From JASLBX01 sp036374175 (GTDB taxonomy: Bacteria; Actinomycetota; Actinomycetes; Jiangellales; Jiangellaceae), in the NCBI GenBank assembly GCA_036374175.1, contig DASUUH010000141.1, forward strand, positions 1 through 64,000: a stretch of 64,000 bases of DNA, in the 5' to 3' direction. The notes under the pieces were generated by a model. The model made no database searches, was not told the DNA's origin, and was given only the letters and a program-made list of their open reading frames with translations. The position numbers and the translations under genes are program-made. This document shows positions 8,876 to 17,834 of the stretch, piece by piece. How positions within the stretch are numbered: the stretch's first letter is position 1; every line of letters begins with the position of its first letter.

Positions 8876-10102
8876 ATGGCCGGGTTCGACCTCGTCATCG
8901 GCGACGCCGTGCTGCGTAACCGGCCGGGCCGGCACAGCATAGGAATTACCGGCGGGCGGATTGCGGCGATCGAGGCCGGTTCACTGCGGGGCCGGCGGGA
9001 AGTTGATGCCGACGGAAACCTCGTCACGGAGTCGTTCGTCAACGCTCATCTGCACCTGTGCAAGGTCTACACGCTGAACCGGGTCGGCGACGCAGCCCTC
9101 GCCGCATACACGGGCGGGTCGATGGGTGCGGCGATGACGGCGATCGAGCTGGCCGCTACCGTAAAGGAGCAATACGACGAGAGCTGGATCGAACCCAACG
9201 CCCGGCGGGCGGTGCTGGAGGCCGTTCGCCATGGCATAAGGCACATGCTCGCGTTCGCTGACGTCGACACCAAGGCACGGCTGCACGGCATCCGGCCGCT
9301 GCTCAAGCTGCGTGACGAATTCCGCGGCATTGTTGATCTCCAAGTGGTGGCCTTTCCTCAGGACGGTCTGCTGCGCGACCCGGGCGCTGAGGATCTGGTC
9401 CGGGAGGCCGTCGAACTCGGCGCCGACGTCGTCGGGGGCATCCCGTGGATCGAGCACAGCGACGAGGATGCTCGCGAACACGTGCGCAAGATGTGCTCGC
9501 TCGCCGTTGAACATGGCCGCCGGGTCGCGATGCTCGTTGATGACGCCGGCGATCCGGCGCTACGCACGACCGAGATGCTGGCGACCGAGATGATCCGGCA
9601 AGGCCTGACCGGCCGGGGCATCGCCAACCATGCTCGAGCCGTCGGGACGTACGCCGAACCGTCCGTGCGCCTGCTGGCCGGGCTGGCCCGCCGGGCCGGG
9701 CTGGGATTCGTCACGGATCCCCATACCGGACCGGTCCGGCTGCCGGCGTTCCTGATGGCCGAGCTGGGTGTGCCCGTGGCACTCGGGCAGGATGACATCG
9801 AGGACGCGTACTACCCGTTCGGCCGCAACAACATGCTGGAGGTGGCGTTCCTGGCGGCTCACGCCCTCGAGGCCGTGTCGAAGCCGGCCATGGATCGCAT
9901 CTACGACATGGTGACGGCGGTGGCGGCGGATGTCCTGGGTGTGGAGGACCATCGCCTCGAGGTGGACGCGCCGGCCGATCTCGTCGTACTGGACGGCTCG
10001 TCTGTCCACGACGTGCTGACCAGGCACAACCCACCGCGCTACGTCATCGCGAGCGGCCGCCTCGTCGCCGAGAGCACTGCGGCGACGACGTTCCACTACT
10101 AG
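8876..10102 (+). CDS. Cytosine-deaminase-like amidohydrolase
   Basis: This 408-residue metal-dependent hydrolase follows the CodA layout. It has HxH in FVNAHLHLCK (about residue 55), the VAFPQDGLL and GGIPWIEHSDEDA segments, a single His in GIANHARAVGTY, and the metal Asp in ALGQDDIEDAYYPFG. The segment that aligns with CodA's metal-binding HCDE reads MLVDDAGDP, so one canonical His ligand is missing. It may be an isocytosine, creatinine or other imine deaminase rather than a true cytosine deaminase. A GGGGAG Shine-Dalgarno precedes the ATG. It is followed 80 bp later by HyuA, a pairing also seen in creatinine/N-methylhydantoin catabolism. Confidence 0.84.
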   Translation: MAGFDLVIGDAVLRNRPGRHSIGITGGRIAAIEAGSLRGRREVDADGNLVTESFVNAHLHLCKVYTLNRVGDAALAAYTGGSMGAAMTAIELAATVKEQYDESWIEPNARRAVLEAVRHGIRHMLAFADVDTKARLHGIRPLLKLRDEFRGIVDLQVVAFPQDGLLRDPGAEDLVREAVELGADVVGGIPWIEHSDEDAREHVRKMCSLAVEHGRRVAMLVDDAGDPALRTTEMLATEMIRQGLTGRGIANHARAVGTYAEPSVRLLAGLARRAGLGFVTDPHTGPVRLPAFLMAELGVPVALGQDDIEDAYYPFGRNNMLEVAFLAAHALEAVSKPAMDRIYDMVTAVAADVLGVEDHRLEVDAPADLVVLDGSSVHDVLTRHNPPRYVIASGRLVAESTAATTFHY

Positions 10103-10182
10103 GCGCTGGAGACGTCGGCCGGTGGCTCCTGAAGTGCTGCTTCGGTGGACCGGTTGAATGAGAGCCGGAGAAGGGAGCACAC

Positions 10183-12273
10183 ATGCCGCCCAGCATTCGC
10201 ATCGGCATCGACACCGGCGGGACGTTCACCGACGTCGTCGCAGTGGACGAGCAGACCGGCGAGTTCGTCACCACCAAGACACCATCCACGCCTGCCGATC
10301 CCGCCGACGGATTCCTGGCCGGCCTGCGCAAGGTGCTCGATGTGCTCCGCCTGGACGCCGACGCCATCAGCGCGGTGAGCCACGGCACCACCGTGGCGAC
10401 CAACGCGCTGCTGCAGGGCAACGTCGGAAACCTCGGGTTCATCACCACGGAGGGCTACCGGCACATCCTCGAGATCGCCCGCCAATCGGTGCCCGACGGC
10501 TACGGCAACAGTTACTTCTGGATCAAGCCGAATCGCATCGTCCCGGCCGACCTGGTGCGTACGGTCGGCGGGCGGCTTGCAGTAGATGGCAGCGAGGTCC
10601 GGCCGTTCGACGAGGCCGGCGCGCTAAGCGCCGCCCGGTTCTTCCGTGACCGCGGGATCACCACAATCGGCGTGTGTTTCCTGCACAGCTACGCCAACCC
10701 CGAGCACGAGCTGCGAATGCGCGAGGTCCTCGCCAGCGAGCACCCCGAGGCGACGGTCTCGATCTCGTCCGAGGTGCTGCGGGAGTACCGCGAGTACGAA
10801 CGAAGCGTGACGACTCTCGTCGACGCGGCCGTCAAGCCGGCGATCCGCCGGTACGTCGAGAACGTCCGTGGCCGTCTCGACGGGCTAGCCGGCAGTTCGG
10901 TGCCGTTCTACGTGATGAAATCCAACGGCGGCGTGCTCTCAGCGGCCGAGGTTGTTCACCAGCCGATCACGACGGTGCTGTCCGGCCCGGCGGCTGGGGC
11001 GCTGGGTGCGGCGGTCGTGGCCACTGCCGCCGGCCGCGCCAAGGTGCTCACGCTGGACGGCGGTGGCACGTCGACGGACGTCACCGTCGTCCAAGACGGT
11101 CACCCTGCACTGACCACCGAAGGAAGCGTCGGCGCGTACCCCAGCAAGATTCCGATGATCGACGTCGTCACGGTGGGCGCCGGCGGCGGTTCGGTAGCAT
11201 GGATCAGTCCGGAGGGCACGCTCAAGGTTGGCCCGCGCTCGGCAGGGGCGGATCCAGGCCCGCTGTGTTACGGCAAGGGCGGCACCGAGGTGACCGTCAC
11301 GGACGCGCACGTGGTCCTCGGCCGGATCCCGCCGCACCTGCTCGGCGGTGAGATCCCGCTGGACGTCGAGATTGCCCGCGCCGGCCTAGCCGAGCTGGCA
11401 GCAAATCTGAACCTGGACGTGGAGCGCTGCGCTGCCGGCATTCTCGAGATTTCGGCCTGGAACCAGGCCAACGCGCTGCGCCAGGTGACGGTCAAACGCG
11501 GGTTGGACGCACGCGATTTCACCCTGGTCAGCTTCGGCGGGTCGGGGCCGCTGCTGGCCTGCCGGCTGGCTGACGTCCTGGGACTGGACGGCATTCTGGT
11601 GCCGCCCAACCCCGGCAACCTGTCCGCGTACGGGCTGCTGACCGTCGACGTCCGCAACGACTACGTGCGCACCGCGGTTACCCGGCACAGCGCGATAGAC
11701 GTCGCGGCTGTCGAGAAGGTGTTCGGCGACCTCGAGCTGGCGGCCGACGATGCGCTGGCTCGCGAGGGGTTCCTGTCGACCGTGCGGCGCTTCATGCGTA
11801 CCGCTGACCTGCGGTACTACGGCCAGGCCTTCGAGGTTCGGGTCGACGTACCCGATGGGCCGGTGACGGCCGGGCTGCTCGACGCGGTCGCCGCCACGTT
11901 CCACGCCGAACACCGAGCGCTCTACGGGTACGACTTCCAGGGTGATTCGCGCCAGGAAGTCGAGTGGGTGAACCTCCGGGTGACCGGAATCGGCCCGATC
12001 CGCACGCCGTCCGTCCCAGAGGTGGGGCCTGGCTCCGGATCAGACCAGGCGCTCTCCGGCTCTCGCCGGGTGTACTTCGAACTCTGGACGGAGACTTCGG
12101 TGTATCAGCGAGCCGCGCTGGGCAGCGGAGACACCGTGGCCGGCCCGGCGATCATCGAGGAGTTCGGCTCGACCGTCCCACTGCATCCCGGCTTCACCGC
12201 GACCGTGGACCGCCACGGCAACCTCCGTATCGCGAGATCAGGCGACCATCCTCAGCAAGGCGGTGCGCGATGA
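10183..12273 (+). CDS. hyuA: Hydantoinase/oxoprolinase subunit A
   Basis: This 696-residue HyuA-family subunit begins RIGIDTGGTFTDVVAVDEQT, the ASKHA-type ATP-binding motif. It has the second phosphate-binding segment LDGGGTSTDVTVV (about residues 289-301) and ends with the family's C-terminal beta domain. HyuA with HyuB forms ATP-dependent amide-ring-opening enzymes acting on hydantoins, N-methylhydantoin or 5-oxoproline. GAAGGGAG precedes the ATG and the last bases overlap hyuB. Whether it opens a hydantoin, a creatinine product or another ring is not decided by the sequence. Confidence 0.9.
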   Translation: MPPSIRIGIDTGGTFTDVVAVDEQTGEFVTTKTPSTPADPADGFLAGLRKVLDVLRLDADAISAVSHGTTVATNALLQGNVGNLGFITTEGYRHILEIARQSVPDGYGNSYFWIKPNRIVPADLVRTVGGRLAVDGSEVRPFDEAGALSAARFFRDRGITTIGVCFLHSYANPEHELRMREVLASEHPEATVSISSEVLREYREYERSVTTLVDAAVKPAIRRYVENVRGRLDGLAGSSVPFYVMKSNGGVLSAAEVVHQPITTVLSGPAAGALGAAVVATAAGRAKVLTLDGGGTSTDVTVVQDGHPALTTEGSVGAYPSKIPMIDVVTVGAGGGSVAWISPEGTLKVGPRSAGADPGPLCYGKGGTEVTVTDAHVVLGRIPPHLLGGEIPLDVEIARAGLAELAANLNLDVERCAAGILEISAWNQANALRQVTVKRGLDARDFTLVSFGGSGPLLACRLADVLGLDGILVPPNPGNLSAYGLLTVDVRNDYVRTAVTRHSAIDVAAVEKVFGDLELAADDALAREGFLSTVRRFMRTADLRYYGQAFEVRVDVPDGPVTAGLLDAVAATFHAEHRALYGYDFQGDSRQEVEWVNLRVTGIGPIRTPSVPEVGPGSGSDQALSGSRRVYFELWTETSVYQRAALGSGDTVAGPAIIEEFGSTVPLHPGFTATVDRHGNLRIARSGDHPQQGGAR

Positions 12274-14135
12274 AGCCGGACCCGGTCCTTGTCGAGATCG
12301 TCCAGGGCTACCTCGCCTCGGTGGAACAGGAGGTCGAGACGGCGATCGGGCGCACGGCCCGGTCACCGATGATCCGCGACGCGCACGACTACCGGGCCGG
12401 CATCCATGACCGCAGGCTGCGCAAGCTCACCGGACGGTCGTACTCGGCCCTCGTGCACCCGATAGTCCGCGACTACCCGATGAACACCATGAAGCCAGGC
12501 GACGTCTTCTTCCACAACGACGTCTACCTCTCCGAAGGCGGCATCGGGCACCTGCCCGACCTGTGCGTGACGGTGCCTGTCTTTCACGACGGCGAGGTCG
12601 TGGCTTTTGTCCAGGCGTTCGGCCACCATGACGACATCGGCGGCACGGTGCCCGGTTCGATGCCCTCGCACGCGACCAGCGTGTACGAGGAGGGCTTGAT
12701 GGTGCCGCCGATCAAGCTGTGGTCCGAAGGCGTGCCGAACGAGGCCGCGCTGAAGATCATGACGCGCAACTCCCGGATGCCCGAGTCGCTCGCCGCCGAC
12801 CTGGACGCCGAATGCGCCGCCTGCCTGATGGGCGCACGCCGGCTGGCCGAGCTGTTCGACCGGTACGGCCGGCGCACGGTCGAGGCCTGCTTCGACGCGA
12901 TCATCGACAACACCACCGAGACGTTCCGCCGTGAGGTGCTTTCCAAGATCCCGGAGGGCACGTATGTCTGGGAGGACTACGCCGAGCACGACGGCATCGA
13001 CCCGCCGAAGCTGCACAGCCAGCGGATCACCTTGACGCGTGAGCCGGAGCGGCTGGTGCTCGACTTCACGGGCACGAGTCCGCAGGCCAAAGGCCCGATC
13101 AACCACGCCGGCAACTATGCCGACGGGGTCTTCCTGAAGAAATGGCTCGCACCGATCCTGCGCAACCTGGCCGACACGCCGGAGCGCAGCGCGGAGCTGG
13201 AGGTCAACGAGGGCGTTGTACCGCTGATCGAGATGCGGTTCCCGCCGCCCGGCACGCTGCTGACGCCGATCTTTCCGGCGCCGACCAACGCCCGCACGTT
13301 CGTGATTTTGCGGCTGCTGGGTGTGCTGGCCGGCGTGCTGGCCAAGGCGGTCGGCGGCCGGATGCCGGCCGATCAGGAGACGATCCGCTACACCGGCGTC
13401 TACGGGACGGACGCCGACGGGCAGCCGTACCTGATGCGTGAGGTCCTCGGCGGCGGCTCGGGCGGGCGTCCGTACGCGGACGGCGAGGACACCATCCACG
13501 TCGTGCCGGACTCGCGGAACCTGCCGACCGAGTTCAGCGAGGCGCGGTTCCCGTTCGTCGTCGAGCGGCTGGAACTGGCCGTCGACTCGGGCGGGCCTGG
13601 ACGGTACCGCGGCGGGCTCGGCTACGACAAGCACATCCGGATGCTGCGCGACGCGCATTTCATGTCGATCGCCGACCGGTCGATCCTGTCCTGCTGGGGA
13701 GTGGCCGGTGGCCGGGCCGGGCGGCCGTTCTCGGTGACGATCGACCCGGGTGGGCCGCGGGAGCGGGAGGTCGACGCGCTGGCCGACGCCGAACCGGTCA
13801 CCGCCGGTGAGGTGATTCGGATCCGGACCACCGGCGGCGGCGGCTGGGGCGATCCGCTGGACCGGCCGGTCGAGGACGTGCTGCGCGACCTGCGCTGGGG
13901 AAAGGTTTCTGTCGCGGGTGCCCGAGGCGACTACGGCGTCGTGGTGACCGGCGAGGCGGACAATCCCGCGCTGGACAACGCGGCGACGGCTGCGTTGCGC
14001 GACGAGATGCGGCAGGCGCGGACCGGCGATGAGCCGTTCTTCGACCGGGGACCCGGGTACGCGCAGCTCTCCGGCGATGCCCCGGCAGCCCACGTCGACT
14101 ATCTCACCGACGGCGTCGCTCACCCCCCGCGTTGA
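12270..14135 (+). CDS. hyuB: Hydantoinase/oxoprolinase subunit B
   Basis: This 621-residue HyuB-family subunit contains the metal-binding N-terminal region with DVFFHNDVYLSEGGIGHLPD and AFGHHDDIGGTVPGSMP (about residues 78-135). The Gly-rich C-terminal motif TTGGGGWGDPLDRP is also present. The ATG overlaps the hyuA stop by 4 bp. Its own stop codon (CGT TGA) lies inside the left arm of a dispersed hairpin repeat, so the last codon and stop come from the repeat sequence. Confidence 0.9.
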   Translation: MKPDPVLVEIVQGYLASVEQEVETAIGRTARSPMIRDAHDYRAGIHDRRLRKLTGRSYSALVHPIVRDYPMNTMKPGDVFFHNDVYLSEGGIGHLPDLCVTVPVFHDGEVVAFVQAFGHHDDIGGTVPGSMPSHATSVYEEGLMVPPIKLWSEGVPNEAALKIMTRNSRMPESLAADLDAECAACLMGARRLAELFDRYGRRTVEACFDAIIDNTTETFRREVLSKIPEGTYVWEDYAEHDGIDPPKLHSQRITLTREPERLVLDFTGTSPQAKGPINHAGNYADGVFLKKWLAPILRNLADTPERSAELEVNEGVVPLIEMRFPPPGTLLTPIFPAPTNARTFVILRLLGVLAGVLAKAVGGRMPADQETIRYTGVYGTDADGQPYLMREVLGGGSGGRPYADGEDTIHVVPDSRNLPTEFSEARFPFVVERLELAVDSGGPGRYRGGLGYDKHIRMLRDAHFMSIADRSILSCWGVAGGRAGRPFSVTIDPGGPREREVDALADAEPVTAGEVIRIRTTGGGGWGDPLDRPVEDVLRDLRWGKVSVAGARGDYGVVVTGEADNPALDNAATAALRDEMRQARTGDEPFFDRGPGYAQLSGDAPAAHVDYLTDGVAHPPR

Positions 14136-14192
14136 TCACGGGCGATTCGTGGTTCACAGGCGCCGGCTACCACGAATCGCCCATGATCAACG
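14130..14192. repeat. Long hairpin repeat, family A copy 1
   Basis: The 24-base arms at 14130-14153 and 14169-14192 pair with one mismatch around a 15-base loop. The core GTTGATCA-GGGCGATTCGTGG recurs at 30.9 and 35.4 kb. It lies between the convergent hyuB and sugar dehydrogenase genes and supplies the hyuB stop codon. It probably acts as a bidirectional terminator. Confidence 0.85.
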
Positions 14193-14214
14193 GGGAGGTG
14201 GGTTAATCGCGGGG

Positions 14215-15549
14215 TCAGTCGGTTGGCCGGACGAGCTGGTAGACGCGGCCGGAGGTACCGCTCGGGCCGGCGGTGTTGGAGGTCAGCACGTAGACCTCGC
14301 CGGCGGCGTCCTGGCCGAAGCCCGTGATGAAGTGGCCGAGCCGGCCATTCGGGCGTCCTTCGACCTCTAGCTCCTGAAGCTTCCACAAGCCCTTGGGCCG
14401 GGCCTTGGCGATCAGCAGGGTCCCGTTCGGCTGGCCGAAGGAGGTGCTCCAGTCGCCGAACACATACCGTCCGGTCAACTGCGGCAGCTCGGTGCCACGG
14501 TAGACCCGGCCGCCCACGACCGCGACGCCCACGCCACCCGGCACGTTGTTGGCATTGCCGTACTCGACGACCGGGTCCAGCAGTGGGTCGCCGAACAACG
14601 GCCCGGTGCTCGGGCAGGTCGCCGGCGGGTTGAGCGGGCTGGACGGGTCGAAGCAGTGGGTGGCTTCTTTGATGTTCCAGCCGTAGTTGCCGCCGCGCTC
14701 GACCAGATTCACCTCTTCCCACAGGTTCTGGCCGACGTCGGCGACGTAGAGGTCGTCACCGTCGAAGGTGAACCGGTAAGGGTTCCGGAAGCCGTAGGCG
14801 AAGATCTCGTCGCGAGCGTCCGTTCCCACGAACGGGTTGTCGGCAGGGATCCCGTACGGATCTGCACCATCGACGTCGATCCGCAGCAGGCTGCCGCGAA
14901 GGTTCGTCACGTCCTGCCCGTTACCGAGGCCAGGGGTATGGCCCAGCCCGACGTCGTTGGCCCCGCCGCCGTCGCCCAAGGCGATGTACAACATGCCGTC
15001 CGGCCCGAAGTGCAAGTCACCGGCATTGTGGTTGAACTGGGGCTGGTCGACCTGCAGCAGGATGCGTTCGGACGCGGGGTCGGCGCGGTTCGGGTCAGTG
15101 GCCGACACCTGGTACTCGGACACGTGACTGGTGTGGTTCCAGCCGGCCGGGGCTTCGGGGCGGCGCGGCGCGCTGTAGTACACGAACAAGCGGCCGTTCT
15201 GGGCATAGCCCGGGTGGAACGCCAGCCCGAGCAGGCCACGTTCGTCGAAGCCGGGCATGAGGGTGACCATCCGGCTGCGGACGTCGAGGAATGGCTCACT
15301 GAGCAGTGTGCCGTCGGGCATGATGATGCGGACAACGCCGCTCTGGTCGACCACGAACCGCCGGTCGGATCCGTCCGGCGGCTCGCTGAGATGGACTGGT
15401 TGGACCAGCCCGACAGCGACAAGATCAACTCCCACGGTAGGGCCCGAGGGGATGCCCTGGTCATCTGCCTCCTGGGCGGCGGCACTACCTACCATCACAG
15501 CGGCAGCCAGGCTCGCCACTGCAGCAACGCTCCAGCGTCGTCGTGGCAT
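14215..15549 (-). CDS. Secreted PQQ-dependent sugar dehydrogenase-like protein
   Basis: The 444-residue protein is a beta-propeller of the glucose/sorbosone dehydrogenase family. The N terminus MPRRRWSVAAVASLAAAVMV with AAAQEADD after it is a Sec signal peptide, so it acts outside the membrane. Family motifs visible are RGLLGLAFHPGY, LHFGPDGMLYIALGDGGGAND, and FAYGFRNPYRFTFD. AAAGGAG sits just before the chosen ATG; an in-frame ATG 18 nt upstream would place the Shine-Dalgarno inside the gene. It is on the opposite strand to its catabolic neighbours and is not obviously part of their pathway. Confidence 0.86.
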   Translation of the reverse strand: MPRRRWSVAAVASLAAAVMVGSAAAQEADDQGIPSGPTVGVDLVAVGLVQPVHLSEPPDGSDRRFVVDQSGVVRIIMPDGTLLSEPFLDVRSRMVTLMPGFDERGLLGLAFHPGYAQNGRLFVYYSAPRRPEAPAGWNHTSHVSEYQVSATDPNRADPASERILLQVDQPQFNHNAGDLHFGPDGMLYIALGDGGGANDVGLGHTPGLGNGQDVTNLRGSLLRIDVDGADPYGIPADNPFVGTDARDEIFAYGFRNPYRFTFDGDDLYVADVGQNLWEEVNLVERGGNYGWNIKEATHCFDPSSPLNPPATCPSTGPLFGDPLLDPVVEYGNANNVPGGVGVAVVGGRVYRGTELPQLTGRYVFGDWSTSFGQPNGTLLIAKARPKGLWKLQELEVEGRPNGRLGHFITGFGQDAAGEVYVLTSNTAGPSGTSGRVYQLVRPTD

Positions 15550-15723
15550 TGGGCTCTCCTTTTCCATGCGGTGCGGACAGATGCGGCCCCCTTGAGCGGG
15601 GCACGGGCACGGCCCCGCTTCGGTTCATGGCACGCACGTCCGGGCGCGGGTTCAGCGCTTCGGGGAGCGCCACGTGCCGGTAGTGGGGGGGCCGCGATGT
15701 CTCCTGCCCTAGGCTCACCTCCT

Positions 15724-16662
15724 ATGCGGGTACTGGTGGCCCTTGGAGGCAATGCCATGACGGCCCAGGACGGCCGTGCGCGCCCGGAGGACCAGATCGC
15801 GGCCGTCGCGAGGGCGGTCGAACCGGTGGCCGATCTGGTTGCCGAGGGCGAGGACGTCGTGCTCACGCACGGCAACGGGCCGCAGGTGGGCAACCTGCTG
15901 GTCAAGAACGAGTTGGCGGCTGCGGTCGTCCCGCCGGTACCGCTGGACTGGTGCGGTGCGCAGACGCAGGGCACCATCGGGTTCATCGTGATCAACGCCC
16001 TTGAGCACGCGCTGGCTGCTCGAGGCATCGTGGGCCGGGTGGCCACGGTTGTCACACGCACGAGGGTCGACGAGCATGACCCCGGCTTCACCCAACCGAC
16101 TAAGCCGATCGGCCGTTATCTGCCGGCCGACGAGGCACAGACAATGATCGAGCACGGCCAGAACTGGGAGGATCGGGGTGCGCGCGGCTGGCGGCGGGTC
16201 GTGGCGAGCCCCGAGCCGCTGGAAATCCTGGACGCTCCCGCCGTATCCGCGCTCATGGCGGCCGGATTCGTGGTCGTGGCCGCCGGTGGTGGCGGTGTGC
16301 CGGTGGTGCGGGAGGAGAACGGCGCCGTCCGCGGCGTCGAGGCGGTGATCGACAAGGACTTGGCCGCGGCAGTGCTGGGCCGTACCGTCGGCGCGGACGT
16401 CTTGGTGATCGCCACGGACGTCGACCACGTCATGCTGGGCTACGGCACCGACGATGCCAAGGCGGTCGAACGGGCTGACGCGACGACGATGCGCGGCTAC
16501 GCCGCCCAAGGTCACTTCGCGTCCGGCAGCATGGGGCCGAAGGTGGAGGCTGCCTGCCGGTTCGTCGAGCAGGGCGGCCGCCGGGCCGTCATCACATCAC
16601 TCGACCGAATCGCGGGTGCGGCGCACGGCGAAGCGGGAACAGAGATCGTTCCCGGTGACTGA
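15724..16662 (+). CDS. arcC: Carbamate kinase
   Basis: This 312-residue amino-acid-kinase-fold protein matches carbamate kinase: RVLVALGGNAM at the N terminus, VLTHGNGPQVGNLL (about residues 46-59), AAGGGGVPVV (about 185-194) and a GSMGPKVEAACRFV motif near the C terminus. In catabolism it converts carbamoyl phosphate and ADP to ATP, CO2 and ammonia. No Shine-Dalgarno is seen, but TAGGCT ends 8 nt before the ATG, suggesting a leaderless mRNA. It is followed 17 bp later by the barbiturase-family gene. E. coli keeps a carbamate kinase (YbcF) beside fdrA-ylbE, so linkage with the FdrA pair here is meaningful. Confidence 0.93.
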   Translation: MRVLVALGGNAMTAQDGRARPEDQIAAVARAVEPVADLVAEGEDVVLTHGNGPQVGNLLVKNELAAAVVPPVPLDWCGAQTQGTIGFIVINALEHALAARGIVGRVATVVTRTRVDEHDPGFTQPTKPIGRYLPADEAQTMIEHGQNWEDRGARGWRRVVASPEPLEILDAPAVSALMAAGFVVVAAGGGGVPVVREENGAVRGVEAVIDKDLAAAVLGRTVGADVLVIATDVDHVMLGYGTDDAKAVERADATTMRGYAAQGHFASGSMGPKVEAACRFVEQGGRRAVITSLDRIAGAAHGEAGTEIVPGD

Positions 16663-16679
16663 AAGGTGGTACCGACAAC

Positions 16680-17780
16680 ATGCCCGAGCCCATCGAGGTC
16701 CGCAAGATTCCGCTCAAGCACGTCAGCGATGCGTCGGGGCTTGCAGAGCTGATCGATGACGGCGTGCTGGAAGCCGACCGGGTCATCGCGGTCGTCGGCA
16801 AGACCGAGGGCAATGGCGGCGTCAACGACTACACCCGGATCATCGCCGACCGTGCGTTCCGGGAGGTGCTGACCGACAAGGGGTCGCGCACGGCCGAAGA
16901 TGTCAAGCAGGTGCCTATCGTGTGGTCCGGCGGCACCGATGGCGTGCTGAGCCCGCATGCGACGGTGTTCGCCACGACGGACCGCGCGGAGCCCGGCGAC
17001 GAGCCGCGCCTGACCGTCGGTATCGCGATGAGTGAGCCGATCCGGCCCGAAGAGATCGGCCGGCGCGGCATGATCGAGAAGGTGGCTGCCGGCGTCCGGA
17101 CCGCGACGGAACGGGCCGGTATCACCGACCCCGCGGACGTGCACTACGTACAGACCAAAACTCCACTGCTGACGATCGACACCATCCGGGACGCCAAGTC
17201 GCGCGGCCAAACGGTGTGGACCGAGCACACGCTCGAGTCGATGGACCTGTCCAACGGGTGCACGGGCCTGGGCATTGCGGTCGCGCTGGGCGAGATCGAG
17301 ATGCCGTCGGACGAGGACGTGATGAAGAACCGCGACCTCTATTCGTCAGTTGCCTCGTGCTCCTCGGGAGTCGAGTTGGACCGGGCGCAGATCGTGGTGG
17401 TCGGCAACGCGCGGGGGATAGGCGGCCGGTACCGCATCGGCCATTCGGTCATGGACGACGCGCTGGACGCCGACGGGATCTGGGCCGCGATCCGCGACGC
17501 GGGGCTGGATCTTCCCGACCGTCCCCACCCGGACGATCTCGACGGACGGTTGGTCAACGTGTTTCTCAAGTGCGAGGCAAGTCAGGACGGCATGGTGCGC
17601 GGGCGCCGCAACGCCATGCTGGACGATTCGGACGTGCACTGGCACCGCCAGATCAAGGCATGTGTCGGCGGCGTGGCCGCGTCGGTGACCGGCGATCCGG
17701 CGGTGTTCGTATCGGTATCCGCGGCACACCAGGGCCCGGACGGCGGCGGCCCGGTGGCTGCCATCGTCGACCTGAGCTGA
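16680..17780 (+). CDS. Barbiturase/cyanuric acid amidohydrolase family ring-opening enzyme
   Basis: The 366-residue protein has the threefold-repeat layout of the barbiturase/AtzD family, in which three Ser-Lys pairs surround one active site. Landmarks are VGKTEGNGGVNDYTR, VWSGGTDGVLSPH (about residues 80-92), SVASCSSGVELD (about 221-232) and the C-terminal CVGGVAASVTGDPAVFVSVS followed by HQGPDGGGP. AAAGGTGG precedes the ATG. Family members open barbituric acid to ureidomalonate or cyanuric acid to carboxybiuret. Proximity to a molybdenum hydroxylase and deaminase favours barbiturase. The 17-bp hairpin just after the stop is its terminator candidate. Confidence 0.9.
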   Translation: MPEPIEVRKIPLKHVSDASGLAELIDDGVLEADRVIAVVGKTEGNGGVNDYTRIIADRAFREVLTDKGSRTAEDVKQVPIVWSGGTDGVLSPHATVFATTDRAEPGDEPRLTVGIAMSEPIRPEEIGRRGMIEKVAAGVRTATERAGITDPADVHYVQTKTPLLTIDTIRDAKSRGQTVWTEHTLESMDLSNGCTGLGIAVALGEIEMPSDEDVMKNRDLYSSVASCSSGVELDRAQIVVVGNARGIGGRYRIGHSVMDDALDADGIWAAIRDAGLDLPDRPHPDDLDGRLVNVFLKCEASQDGMVRGRRNAMLDDSDVHWHRQIKACVGGVAASVTGDPAVFVSVSAAHQGPDGGGPVAAIVDLS

Positions 17781-17783
17781 CAA

Positions 17784-17822
17784 TGCGACAATCCACAGCG
17801 TTGGACGCTGTGGATTGTCGCA
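17784..17822. repeat. Long hairpin repeat, family B copy 1
   Basis: Perfect 17-base arms (TGCGACAATCCACAGCG and its complement) at 17784-17800 and 17806-17822 flank a 5-base loop between two convergent genes. A second copy lies at 56989-57035. It is a strong hairpin without a T-tract, probably a bidirectional terminator. Confidence 0.85.
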
Positions 17823-17834
17823 ATGAGGTCGAGA

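Noticed and set aside
12363..14123. A 586-codon minus-strand open frame within hyuB.
   Set aside because: Antisense shadow of a clear HyuB sequence; composition is His/Arg/Gln-rich and lacks recognisable motifs.
14130..14192. Family A hairpins as phage attachment sites or integron-type sites.
   Set aside because: No integrase, tRNA or gene cassette is nearby, and the copies sit at ordinary gene ends.
14656..15723. A long in-frame N-terminal extension of carbamate kinase.
   Set aside because: It is antisense to the sugar dehydrogenase; the family N terminus RVLVALGGNAM begins at 15724.
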